Shown here piece after piece: positions 1-6,164 of a stretch of DNA of 8,282 nucleotides. Under the pieces are notes generated by a model, which searched no databases, was not told the origin of the DNA, and saw only the letters and a program-made list of their open reading frames with translations. A program made the translations under genes and the position numbers. The first letter of the stretch is position 1. Every line of letters begins with the position of its first letter. Source of the stretch: Pseudomonadota bacterium (GTDB lineage Bacteria > Pseudomonadota > Gammaproteobacteria > Burkholderiales > Burkholderiaceae_C); NCBI GenBank assembly GCA_023436025.1, contig JAEZKX010000042.1:1-8282 (forward strand), written 5' to 3'.

Positions 1-35
1 GCCCCGAGCCCCGAGCCGCGAGCCGCGAGCCGCCC
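1..35. repeat. 7-base tandem repeat, GCCSCGA type
   Basis: The plus strand reads two copies of GCCCCGA (1-7, 8-14), two of GCCGCGA (15-21, 22-28) and a degenerate fifth unit (29-35). It begins at or before the window edge, so the array may be longer. It ends about four bases from the stop codon of the CoA ligase, in the non-coding space downstream of that gene. I see no inverted-repeat terminator in it. A similar heptamer array with a different core lies at the opposite edge of the window. Confidence 0.85.
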
Positions 36-39
36 GGCC

Positions 40-1653
40 TCAGTTGCCGCGCAGGCGGAAGCGCTGCAGCTTGCCGGTTTCGGTGCGCGGCAGGGCGCTG
101 ACGAACTCGATCTCGCGCGGGTACTTGAAGGGTGCGATGGTCGCCTTGACGTGGTCCTGCAGGGCCTTGACCATGGCGGCGTCGCCGGTGTGGCCGCTGC
201 GCAGCACGCAGAAGGCCTTGACGATCATGCCGCGCTCCTCGTCGGGCTTGCCGATCACGCCGCACTCGGCCACGGCCGGGTGCTTCAGCAGCGCGTCCTC
301 CACCTCGGGTCCGCCGACGTTGTAGCCGGCGGTGATGATCATGTCGTCGGCGCGCGCCTGGTAGAAGAAGTAGCCGTCGTCGTCCTGCACGAAGGCGTCG
401 CCGGGGTAGTTCCAGCCGTCCTTCACGTAGTGGGCCTGGCGCGGATCGTCCAGGTACCTGCAGCCGGTGGGACCGATCACCGCCAGCTTGCCGATGGTGC
501 CGCGCGGCACTTCGCGTCCTGCGTCGTCGACCACCTTCGCCTGGTAGCCGGGCACCACCTTGCCGATGGCGCCGCGCCGCACCTCGGCGCCGGCCGAGGA
601 GATGAAGATGTGGAACATCTCGGTGGCGCCGATGCCGTCCAGCATCTCGATGCCGGTGGCCTGCTTCCACAGCTGCCGCGTGGCATCGGGCAGGCCTTCC
701 CCGGCGCTGACGCTGGTGCGCAGCTTTCCGATGCCCAGCTCGCGCGCGAAGGCGGCGGCCTGGCGGTAGAAGGTGGGCGCCGTGTAGCAGATGGTGGCGC
801 CCGAGTCGATGATGGCGCGCACCAGCACTTCGGGCGTGTAGGGCGCGTCGTGGAAGTAGACCGAGGCGCCGGCCCACATGGGGAACACCAGCAACCCGCC
901 CAGCCCGAAGGTGAAGGCCAGCGGCGGCGTGCCCAGCACGATGTCGTCGGGCGTGGCCCGCAGCACATGGCGTGGCCAGGCCTCGCAGGCCGCCAGCACG
1001 TCGCGGTGCGTGTGCACGGCCGCCTTGGGCTTGCCGGTGGTGCCCGAGGTGAAGGCCAGCATGGCGATGTCCTCGGCCGCCGTGGGGCAGGGCGCGAAGC
1101 CGCCTTCCTTGGCCGCGGCCCGCACCGCCAGCGATCCGGGGGCGTCGCCGGCGTTGAAGGCCACCACCGCCTGCAGCACCGGGCGGTCCTTGCGCGCCGC
1201 TTCCAGCTCGTCGAGCAGCTTGGCGTCGCACAGCGCCAGGGTCGGCTGCGCCTTGTCGATGATGGTGCCCAGTTCGCCGGCGCGCAGCAGCGGCATGGTG
1301 GCCACGGCCACGCCGCCGGCCTTGACCACCGCCAGCCAGGCGAGCGCCAGGCCGATGGAGTTGCCGCCGCGCAGCAGCACGCGGTTGCCAGGCACCATGC
1401 CGAAGTCCTCGACCAGCACGCGGCAGATGCGGTCGACGCGGTCGCGCACGTCCTGGTAGGTCAGGGTGATCCTGGGCGAGCGCAGCAGCGCGCGCGTGCC
1501 CCAGCCCTTGGCCGGCGCCCGGTCCAGCAGCTCCTCCACCGCATTGAGCTGCGCCGGGAACTGCAGCTCGGGCCGGTCGAGCAGCAGGCGCGGCAGCGCC
1601 TCGGCGCTCGGCAGGCGGTCGTGGACGAAACGGTCGGTCTGCGCGGAAGTCAT
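40..1653 (-). CDS. Aryl-CoA ligase, 2-aminobenzoate/benzoate-CoA ligase-like (ANL superfamily)
   Basis: The 537-residue product is a complete adenylate-forming acid:CoA ligase. It would activate a carboxylic acid with ATP to an acyl-AMP and then form the CoA thioester in the cytoplasm. Visible core motifs are the phosphate-binding loop TSGTTGKPK (residues 202-210), GIGATEM (about 340-346), GWNYPGD with Asp419, the hinge region ARADDMIITAGYNVGGPEVE (433-452), and PRTETGK with Lys528 as the likely C-terminal catalytic lysine. The N-terminal GNRVLLR and ATMPLLRAGEL stretches and the GPEVE hinge resemble 2-aminobenzoate-CoA ligases more than classical BadA-type benzoate ligases. That is family recollection, so the substrate (anthranilate, benzoate or a related aryl acid) is inferred. 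The ATG overlaps the MarR stop as ATGA and is preceded by GGAGA at good spacing, which points to translational coupling. No monooxygenase or reductase of an aryl-CoA pathway is present; such genes could lie past the left edge. Confidence 0.92.
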   Translation of the reverse strand: MTSAQTDRFVHDRLPSAEALPRLLLDRPELQFPAQLNAVEELLDRAPAKGWGTRALLRSPRITLTYQDVRDRVDRICRVLVEDFGMVPGNRVLLRGGNSIGLALAWLAVVKAGGVAVATMPLLRAGELGTIIDKAQPTLALCDAKLLDELEAARKDRPVLQAVVAFNAGDAPGSLAVRAAAKEGGFAPCPTAAEDIAMLAFTSGTTGKPKAAVHTHRDVLAACEAWPRHVLRATPDDIVLGTPPLAFTFGLGGLLVFPMWAGASVYFHDAPYTPEVLVRAIIDSGATICYTAPTFYRQAAAFARELGIGKLRTSVSAGEGLPDATRQLWKQATGIEMLDGIGATEMFHIFISSAGAEVRRGAIGKVVPGYQAKVVDDAGREVPRGTIGKLAVIGPTGCRYLDDPRQAHYVKDGWNYPGDAFVQDDDGYFFYQARADDMIITAGYNVGGPEVEDALLKHPAVAECGVIGKPDEERGMIVKAFCVLRSGHTGDAAMVKALQDHVKATIAPFKYPREIEFVSALPRTETGKLQRFRLRGN

Positions 1654-2129
1654 GCGGCGGTCTCCTGGCGGGGGGCGGTGGCGTGGTCCTTCACCTTGCC
1701 GAGCAGGCGGTGCAGGGTGGCGATGTCCTTGTCGCTCAGGGCCGAGAAGGCTTCGACGATCCAGGCCTCGTGCTGGCGCGCCATGTCGTTGAACTGCTTG
1801 CGTCCGCGGGGGGTGAGGCGCACGCGGTAGGCGCGGCGGTCGCCCTCGACGTCAATGCGCTCCACCAGTCCTTCGTTGACCAGCTGGTCGGTGATGCCGG
1901 TGACGTTGCCGCCGGTCACCATCATGCGGCGCGACAGCTCGTTCATCTTCAGGCCGGCGGGCGCGCGTTCCAGCTGCGCCATCAGGTCGAAGCGGGGCAG
2001 GGTGGTCTCGAAGCGCTCGCGCAGGCCGGTGCGCACCTGCTTCTCGATGATCTGGGTGCACGTCAGCAGGCGCAGCCAGAGCCGCAGCGCCTCGGGATGC
2101 TCGCTGTGCGCGCGCGCTTCCAGGTCCAT
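1650..2129 (-). CDS. MarR-family transcriptional regulator of the CoA ligase operon
   Basis: The 159-residue protein has the MarR layout: N-terminal dimerisation helix, winged helix-turn-helix (about residues 59-109, including MNELSRRMMVTGGNVTGITD as recognition region) and a C-terminal helix. The wing carries the typical acidic-Arg-Arg pattern, DRRA (97-100), followed by VRLTPRG. It is the first gene of a two-gene operon and shares ATGA with the ligase. MarR proteins beside aryl-CoA ligases (BadR type) commonly repress the operon and respond to an aromatic acid or its CoA thioester, so self-repression relieved by the ligase substrate or product is the likely role (inference). The start is supported by AAGGA five bases upstream and by a well-spaced promoter with an overlapping palindrome. 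The gene upstream is divergent. Confidence 0.92.
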   Translation of the reverse strand: MDLEARAHSEHPEALRLWLRLLTCTQIIEKQVRTGLRERFETTLPRFDLMAQLERAPAGLKMNELSRRMMVTGGNVTGITDQLVNEGLVERIDVEGDRRAYRVRLTPRGRKQFNDMARQHEAWIVEAFSALSDKDIATLHRLLGKVKDHATAPRQETAA

Positions 2130-2134
2130 GGGCG

Positions 2135-2139
2135 TCCTT
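2135..2139 (-). promoter_or_regulatory. Ribosome binding site of the MarR gene
   Basis: Read on the minus strand, AAGGA lies five bases before the ATG at 2129. This supports that start, and the predicted transcript leader is only about 20 bases long. Confidence 0.7.
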
Positions 2140-2149
2140 GTTGGTGGAG

Positions 2150-2162
2150 CTAAATAGTTTAG
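2150..2162. promoter_or_regulatory. Candidate MarR operator (CTAAA-N3-TTTAG palindrome)
   Basis: CTAAATAGTTTAG is a perfect inverted repeat with five-base arms (2150-2154, 2158-2162) and a three-base centre. It is an AT-rich island in very GC-rich DNA. It covers the predicted -10 of the MarR-ligase promoter, where a bound repressor would block RNA polymerase. MarR proteins typically bind short palindromes at their own promoters; that this one is bound by the neighbouring MarR is inference. Confidence 0.6.
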
Positions 2163-2184
2163 GGTTGAATTAATCAGGCCGCAA
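2156..2184 (-). promoter_or_regulatory. Predicted sigma70 promoter of the marR-ligase operon
   Basis: On the minus strand, TTGCGG (-35, at 2179-2184) and TAAACT (-10, at 2156-2161) are separated by exactly 17 bases. Each hexamer matches the sigma70 consensus at four positions. Transcription would start near 2149, giving a leader of about 20 bases that contains the ribosome binding site. The -10 lies within the candidate operator, consistent with self-repression. Confidence 0.5.
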
Positions 2185-2230
2185 GCCGATGCGCCGACAG
2201 CGGCTAGGGAATCGTCCTACGACGGCCAAG

Positions 2231-2260
2231 TTGACGCGTCGGCGCGTCCCGGTCTAGATT
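2231..2260 (+). promoter_or_regulatory. Possible promoter placing transcript start at the methyltransferase ATG
   Basis: TTGACG (2231-2236, five of six consensus) is followed after 18 bases by TAGATT (2255-2260, four of six). The standard distance from the -10 puts the first transcribed base at about 2267, the A of the start codon. No Shine-Dalgarno sequence is seen before that ATG (the six bases are CCCCGG), so a leaderless mRNA is plausible. The 18-base spacer is slightly long and the -10 is weak. Confidence 0.4.
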
Positions 2261-2266
2261 CCCCGG

Positions 2267-3529
2267 ATGGAACCGCTGGTACAAAAGCTCGAATCGCAGC
2301 TTGCCACGCTGCCCGTCTCCCTCTCGATCGCGCTGCCCGGCGGGCGCCGCATCGGGCCCGCCAATGCGGCGGTGCAGCTGGAGTTCCAGGACTGGTCGGG
2401 CCTGGCCACGCTGGCCGCCGGCCAGATCGGCAAGGTCGCCGAGGACTACGTCGAGAAGCGGGTCGGGATCGAAGGCCGCATGCGCGACGTCATGGCCGCC
2501 GCGGCCCACCTGCTGCCCGGCAGCCCGGTGTCCAGCGACACCAGCTGGTGGACGCAGGCGATCCGGCGCGCGCGCTCGCTCGCCGCCCACACCCACCAGA
2601 AGGACGCCGAGCAGATCCGCTTCCACTACGACGTCTCCGACGACTTCTACGCGCTGTGGCTCGATCCGCGCCGGGTCTACTCGTGCGCCTATTTCCGCGA
2701 AGCCTCCCTGTCGCTGGCGCAGGCGCAGGAGGCCAAGCTCGACCACATCTGCCGCAAGCTGATGCTGCGCCAGGGCGAGCGCTTCCTCGACATCGGCGCC
2801 GGCTGGGGCGGCCTGCTGCTGTGGGCGGCCGAGAACTACGGTGTCGACGCCACCGGCATCACCCTGTCGCAGAACCAGCATGCCTACGTCAACCGCCTGA
2901 TCCGGGAGCGCGGCCTGCAGGACCGCGTGCGCATGCTGCTGCTGGATTACCGCGACCTGGAAGAGCGCCAGCCTTTCGACAAGATCGCCTCGGTCGGCAT
3001 GTTCGAGCACGTCGGCGTGGCCAACATGACGGCCTATTTCGCCAAGATCCAGCGCCTCCTGGTGCCGGGCGGGCTGGTGATGAACCACGGCATCACCGCC
3101 GGCAGCGTCGAGCCGGGCCAGCTGGGCGCAGGCATGGGCGATTTCATCAGCAAGTACATCTTTCCCGGTGGCGAGCTGCTGCACCCCAGCCTGGTGCTGC
3201 GCGACATGGCGGTGGCCGGCTTGGAGATGCTCGACACCGAGAGCCTGCGGCCGCACTACGCGCGCACGCTGTGGGCCTGGTCGGATGCGCTGGAGGAGCG
3301 CCTGGACGAGGCGCGCGCGGTGCTCGAGAAGACGCACGGCGCCGAGGGCGCGGGCATGGTGCTGCGCGCCTACCGGCTGTACCTGGCTGGTTGCGCCATG
3401 TCCTTCGAACGCGGCTGGATCTCGCTGCACCAGATCCTGGCCGCCCGGCCGGATGGCAACATGAACACGGGCATGATGCGCGGCGCGCAGTCGGCTTATC
3501 CCTTCACGCGCGACTACATGTATCGCTGA
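2267..3529 (+). CDS. Cyclopropane-fatty-acyl-phospholipid synthase family SAM methyltransferase
   Basis: The 420-residue cytosolic or membrane-associated enzyme belongs to the Cfa/mycolic-acid cyclopropane synthase family. Members transfer a methyl(ene) group from S-adenosylmethionine to the double bond of unsaturated phospholipid acyl chains. An N-terminal domain (about 1-110) precedes the Rossmann methyltransferase domain. Visible motifs are QIRFHYDVSDDFY (116-128), YSCAYF with Cys140, the SAM-binding LDIGAGWGG (174-182), GITLSQNQ (197-204), SVGMFEHVG with Glu237, NHGI with His264, and HYARTLWAW with Tyr321. By motif position these match the conserved active-site Cys, Glu, His and Tyr of E. 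coli Cfa (from memory). All key residues appear present, so the enzyme should be active. Whether it makes cyclopropane rings or another methylated lipid cannot be told. There is no Shine-Dalgarno before the ATG. It is divergent from the marR operon and 11 bases upstream of the DUF1840 gene. Confidence 0.93.
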   Translation: MEPLVQKLESQLATLPVSLSIALPGGRRIGPANAAVQLEFQDWSGLATLAAGQIGKVAEDYVEKRVGIEGRMRDVMAAAAHLLPGSPVSSDTSWWTQAIRRARSLAAHTHQKDAEQIRFHYDVSDDFYALWLDPRRVYSCAYFREASLSLAQAQEAKLDHICRKLMLRQGERFLDIGAGWGGLLLWAAENYGVDATGITLSQNQHAYVNRLIRERGLQDRVRMLLLDYRDLEERQPFDKIASVGMFEHVGVANMTAYFAKIQRLLVPGGLVMNHGITAGSVEPGQLGAGMGDFISKYIFPGGELLHPSLVLRDMAVAGLEMLDTESLRPHYARTLWAWSDALEERLDEARAVLEKTHGAEGAGMVLRAYRLYLAGCAMSFERGWISLHQILAARPDGNMNTGMMRGAQSAYPFTRDYMYR

Positions 3530-3540
3530 TACTCGCCCGC

Positions 3541-3864
3541 ATGCTCTACAAGTTCAAATCCAAGGCCGCCGGCGAGCTGATCATGCTGGAGCCCAACGGC
3601 CGGCGCATCCTGGAGATCATCGGCAAGGACCCGGGACCCACGGGGATCATCCTGCCGGGGCAGATGGCCGGCGCCATCCGCGCGCTGCAGGACGCCGTCT
3701 CGCGCGAGGAGCAGGAGCAGCAGGCGGCCATCGAGGAAGCCAAGGCCAAGGGCGAGGCCCCGCCCCGCTTCGAGGGCGTTTCCCTGCGGCAGCGGGCCGT
3801 GCCCTTCCTCGACATGCTGCGGCGCGCGGAAGCGGCGGACGTGGAGATCGTCTGGGGGGTCTGA
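3541..3864 (+). CDS. DUF1840 family protein
   Basis: The 107-residue protein has no signal peptide or membrane segment. It opens with MLYKFKSKAAGELIMLEPNG, continues with RRILEIIGKDPGPTGII, has a charged Glu/Lys-rich helix (about 54-75), and ends in VEIVWGV. This matches the DUF1840 family, which I recall as small proteins of unknown function widespread in betaproteobacteria. It starts 11 bases after the methyltransferase stop, with no clear Shine-Dalgarno in the gap, so it is probably cotranscribed and may depend on translational coupling. A longer open frame starts within the methyltransferase gene, but its upstream part is an out-of-frame shadow; only the segment from the ATG at 3541 has family character. 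Its stop lies four bases from the stop of the convergent Bug gene. Confidence 0.88.
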   Translation: MLYKFKSKAAGELIMLEPNGRRILEIIGKDPGPTGIILPGQMAGAIRALQDAVSREEQEQQAAIEEAKAKGEAPPRFEGVSLRQRAVPFLDMLRRAEAADVEIVWGV

Positions 3865-3868
3865 CCCC

Positions 3869-4864
3869 TCAATCCACCTTGGCGCCGGACGCCTTCACCA
3901 CCGGCTGCCACTTCTTCAGCTCGGCATCGATGTGCCGCGCGAACTCGGCCGGCGTGTTGCCGCTGGGGATCGCGCCCTGCGCCAGCAGGCGCTCCTTCAT
4001 CTGCGGCGTGGCCAGCGCCTTGGCCGTCTCCTGCTGCAGGCGGTTGACGATGTCCATGGGCGTGCCGGCCGGCGCCAGCAGGCCGAACCAGGAGCTCGCC
4101 TCGAAGCCCTTGAGGTCGAGGGCCTGTTCCACCGTCGGCACGCCGGGCAGGGCCTCGGATGGGCGCGCGCTGGTGACCGCCAGCGCCTTGAGCTTGCCCG
4201 ACTTGATGTGGGGCATGGCCGAGGGCAGGTTGTCGAACATCACGTCCATGTCGCCGGCCATCAGGCTGAACAGCGCCGGGTTGGAGCCGCCGAAGGGGAA
4301 GTGCGTCATGTAGACGCCGGCCATGCTCTTGAACAGCTCGCCCGCCAGGTGGATCGAGGTGCCGTTGCCGCTGGACGCCATGTTCAGCTTGCCCGGGTTC
4401 GCCTTGGCGTACTTCACGAAATCCCGCGCATTGGCGATGTTGCGCGCGGCCGCCTTCTCGGTGTTGACCACCATCACGTTCGGCACGCCGGCCACCAGCG
4501 TGACCGGCTGGAAGTCCTTCTGCGGGTCGAAGGGCATCCGGGCGTAGAGCCATTTGTTGATCGACTGCGTGCCGACCGTGCCCATCAGCAGCGTGTAGCC
4601 GTCGGGGGCCGACTTGGCCACCGCATCGGCGCCGATGTTGCCGCCGGCGCCGGGGCGGTTGTCGACCACGAAGGACTGGCCCATGGACTTGGTCAATTCC
4701 TGCGCCACCGCGCGTGCCAGGATGTCGGTGGTGCCGCCGGCGGCGAAGGGCACGACGATGCGCACGGGCTTGGCGGGCCAGGCGCCCTGGGCCTGGGCCT
4801 GGGCCGCCAACGGCAGCGCGGCGGCGAGGGCGAGGAGGTGGCGGCGGGAAAGGGACAGGGTCAT
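3869..4864 (-). CDS. Bug/TctC-family periplasmic substrate-binding protein (possible Tat export)
   Basis: The 331-residue product is a tripartite tricarboxylate transporter-type binding protein that would capture a small carboxylate in the periplasm. Hallmarks are VPFAAGGTTD (38-47, carboxylate-binding loop), NRPGAGGNIGAD (69-80), PDGYTLL (88-93 region), SSGNGTSIHL (164-173), PFGGSNPAL (190-198), and the LKALAVTSARPSEALPGVPT stretch (225-244). The N-terminus SRRHLLALAAALPLA followed by AQA is a signal peptide. The Arg pair after Ser loosely fits a Tat motif. I chose the ATG at 4864 over the one at 4927: GGAGA sits five bases upstream of 4864, the signal peptide then begins properly, and the extra 21 residues look like untranslated leader. 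No TctA or TctB membrane gene is nearby, so this is an orphan binding protein, as is common for Bug proteins. It is the last gene of the minus-strand series. Its ligand is unknown. Confidence 0.93.
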   Translation of the reverse strand: MTLSLSRRHLLALAAALPLAAQAQAQGAWPAKPVRIVVPFAAGGTTDILARAVAQELTKSMGQSFVVDNRPGAGGNIGADAVAKSAPDGYTLLMGTVGTQSINKWLYARMPFDPQKDFQPVTLVAGVPNVMVVNTEKAAARNIANARDFVKYAKANPGKLNMASSGNGTSIHLAGELFKSMAGVYMTHFPFGGSNPALFSLMAGDMDVMFDNLPSAMPHIKSGKLKALAVTSARPSEALPGVPTVEQALDLKGFEASSWFGLLAPAGTPMDIVNRLQQETAKALATPQMKERLLAQGAIPSGNTPAEFARHIDAELKKWQPVVKASGAKVD

Positions 4865-4869
4865 GCGGG

Positions 4870-4874
4870 TCTCC
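4870..4874 (-). promoter_or_regulatory. Ribosome binding site deciding the Bug start at 4864
   Basis: Minus-strand GGAGA with a five-base spacer to the ATG at 4864. No comparable site precedes the upstream in-frame ATG at 4927, which supports the shorter protein. Confidence 0.65.
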
Positions 4875-4948
4875 AGTGTTCTTGGGTCGGGCGCGGCCGT
4901 GCCGCCCCGGGGGTGGGATCCGCGCATCCTTCATGCTGGGCATCGCGC

Positions 4949-4975
4949 GGGTGCGCCCGCGCAGCGGGCGCACCC
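4949..4975. repeat. Perfect 12-bp stem, triloop hairpin between the two Bug genes
   Basis: GGGTGCGCCCGC (4949-4960) and its exact reverse complement (4964-4975) flank the three-base loop GCA. The stem is almost wholly G-C. Neither strand has a T-run after it, so it is not a standard intrinsic terminator. It lies in the leader between the upstream and downstream Bug genes. It could stabilise or process the transcript, act as an RNA-level roadblock, or be a REP-like repeat. Confidence 0.75.
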
Positions 4976-4993
4976 AGCGGCCGGTCGGTCTTT

Positions 4994-5035
4994 CGCCGGC
5001 TGGCGCCGGCGGTGCGCCCGCCGCGCGCGCGCACC
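4994..5035. repeat. Two further adjoining hairpins sharing the GGTGCGC motif
   Basis: CGCCGGC (4994-5000) pairs with GCCGGCG (5005-5011) across a TGGC loop. GGTGCGC (5011-5017) pairs with GCGCACC (5029-5035). GGTGCGCCCG at 5011-5020 repeats the left arm of the neighbouring hairpin (4950-4959) exactly, so the gap holds that 10-mer three times (two direct, one inverted) plus a partial inverted copy. No gene is seen in the gap. Confidence 0.65.
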
Positions 5036-5061
5036 ATGCGTGGGACGTGGCCGGCTTGGCT

Positions 5062-6051
5062 TCAGTCCACGTAGACGCCGGCGGCCTTGATGGCCGGGCT
5101 CCACTTGGCGATCTCGGCCTGCACGTACTTCTTGTGCTCGGCGGGCTCGACGCGGCGGTCGGTGACGACCACGGCGCCCAGGCCCTCCTGCTTCTTGATG
5201 AAGTCCGGGTCCTTCAGCGCCACCTTCAGCGCGTCGTTGAGCTTCTTCAGCACCGGCGCCGGGGTGCCCTTGGGCGCGTAGAGGCCGTGGAAGATGCTGA
5301 CGTTGAAGCCCTTGGCGCCCAGCTCGTCCATGGTCGGCAGTTCCTTCAGCGCCGGCGTGGTCAGGCGCTTGGGCGACGTGACTGCGAAGGCCTTGACCTT
5401 CTTGCCCTCGATCTGTGCCGTGGTGTTGGTGGTCTGGTCGCACATCAGGTCGATCTGGCCGCCCATCAGGTCGGTCATCGCCGGGCCGGTGCCCTTGTAG
5501 GGCACGGCGGTCATGGCCACGCCCACCGCCTGCTGGAACAGCATGCCGCACAGGTGCGAGGCCGAGCCGACGCCGGCGTTGCCCAGGTTGACCTTGCCCT
5601 TGTTGGCATTCACCCAGGCCACCATTTCCTTGTAGTTGTTGGCGGGCAGGCTGGGCTTGCCGATCACGGTCATGGGCACGTCGTTGATCAGGCCGACATA
5701 CTCGAAGTCCTTCTCGACATCGAAGGGGATGTTGCGCACCAGCGTCGGCATGGTGGCCATGCCGATGTGGTGGACCAGCAGCGTGTGCCCGTCCGGCGCG
5801 GCCTTGGCGACCTTGTTGGCGCCGATGGAGCCGCCGGCGCCGGCGGCGTTGTCGACCACCACCGTGACGTTGCCCAGGGGCTTGCGCATGGCTTCGGCCA
5901 GGTCGCGCGCGACCCGGTCGGTGGGACCGCCGGCCGAGAACGGCACGATGATCGTGATCGGCTTGCTGCCGGGGAAGTCCTGGGCCGACGCGCCGAGGGC
6001 GAGCGCGCACAGGGCGAGGGGCAGCAGGGGCTTGAGGACTGACTTCATCAT
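5062..6051 (-). CDS. Bug/TctC-family periplasmic substrate-binding protein (Sec export)
   Basis: The 329-residue binding protein is paralogous to the next gene. The Sec-type signal peptide runs from MMKSVLKPLL through a hydrophobic core to GASA, with likely cleavage after residue 23. Family motifs follow: VPFSAGGPTD (36-45), DNAAGAGGSIGAN (67-79), PDGHTLL (86-92), GNAGVGSASHL (147-157), PYKGTGPAM (174-182), GQIDLMCDQ (188-196) and VKAFAVTSPKRL. A periplasmic role in binding a small organic acid is expected. I chose the first of two adjacent ATGs (6051, 6048); a longer frame to 6123 adds 24 residues with no signal character. A doubled purine-rich site, AGGAAGGA, lies just upstream. It follows the PaaK-like gene by 118 bases, which hold a possible promoter of their own. 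Its exact ligand and partner permease are unknown; no TctAB genes are visible. Confidence 0.93.
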   Translation of the reverse strand: MMKSVLKPLLPLALCALALGASAQDFPGSKPITIIVPFSAGGPTDRVARDLAEAMRKPLGNVTVVVDNAAGAGGSIGANKVAKAAPDGHTLLVHHIGMATMPTLVRNIPFDVEKDFEYVGLINDVPMTVIGKPSLPANNYKEMVAWVNANKGKVNLGNAGVGSASHLCGMLFQQAVGVAMTAVPYKGTGPAMTDLMGGQIDLMCDQTTNTTAQIEGKKVKAFAVTSPKRLTTPALKELPTMDELGAKGFNVSIFHGLYAPKGTPAPVLKKLNDALKVALKDPDFIKKQEGLGAVVVTDRRVEPAEHKKYVQAEIAKWSPAIKAAGVYVD

Positions 6052-6054
6052 TGT

Positions 6055-6062
6055 TCCTTCCT
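6055..6062 (-). promoter_or_regulatory. Doubled ribosome binding site before tandem ATGs
   Basis: Minus-strand AGGAAGGA is followed by ACA and then ATGATG. The near copy suits the second ATG (6048) and the far copy suits the first (6051). Either start leaves the signal peptide intact. The site argues against the upstream ATG at 6123. Confidence 0.65.
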
Positions 6063-6075
6063 GAATGACAGGCGC

Positions 6076-6103
6076 ATGATAGGCAGGCCCTCGTTCCGGT
6101 GCA
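6076..6103 (-). promoter_or_regulatory. Possible promoter before the Sec-exported Bug gene
   Basis: On the minus strand, TATCAT (6076-6081) matches the -10 consensus at five of six positions and would start transcription near 6069, giving a leader of about 18 bases containing the ribosome binding site. The best -35 candidate, TGCACC at 6098-6103 with a 16-base spacer, is weak. The Bug genes may therefore be expressed from here as well as by read-through. Confidence 0.35.
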
Positions 6104-6164
6104 TCGCGGCTACTACCTAGCAACGCATGAGGGAGAACCCCACTCGGGATGGCCGTCGCGCGGC

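Noticed and set aside
1..35. Edge heptamer repeats as a CRISPR array
   Set aside because: Units are only seven bases and contiguous, with no spacers and no cas genes.
151..1830. Long plus-strand open frame of 559 codons antisense to the CoA ligase
   Set aside because: Its composition (Gly, Ala, His, Val, Arg-rich without motifs) is typical of a shadow frame in high-GC DNA, and it spans the junction of two convincing minus-strand genes.
2233..2240. GACGCGTC palindrome upstream of the methyltransferase as an operator
   Set aside because: Eight-base GC-rich palindromes are expected by chance here, and no linked regulator or second copy supports it.
2204..3430. Minus-strand open frame of 408 codons antisense to the methyltransferase
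   Set aside because: No domain motif or start signal, and it overlaps a gene with all family catalytic motifs intact.
2548..3540. Upstream part of the long frame that ends in the DUF1840 gene
   Set aside because: It is an out-of-frame reading of the methyltransferase gene; family similarity starts only at the ATG at 3541.
4865..4927. N-terminal extension of the downstream Bug protein from the ATG at 4927
   Set aside because: The added residues are not signal-like, and a good ribosome binding site precedes 4864.
4949..4975. Hairpin as a rho-independent terminator
   Set aside because: Neither strand has a T-rich stretch after the stem.
6052..6123. N-terminal extension of the upstream Bug protein from the ATG at 6123
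   Set aside because: It would bury the Sec signal peptide behind 24 polar residues and ignores the strong AGGAAGGA site.
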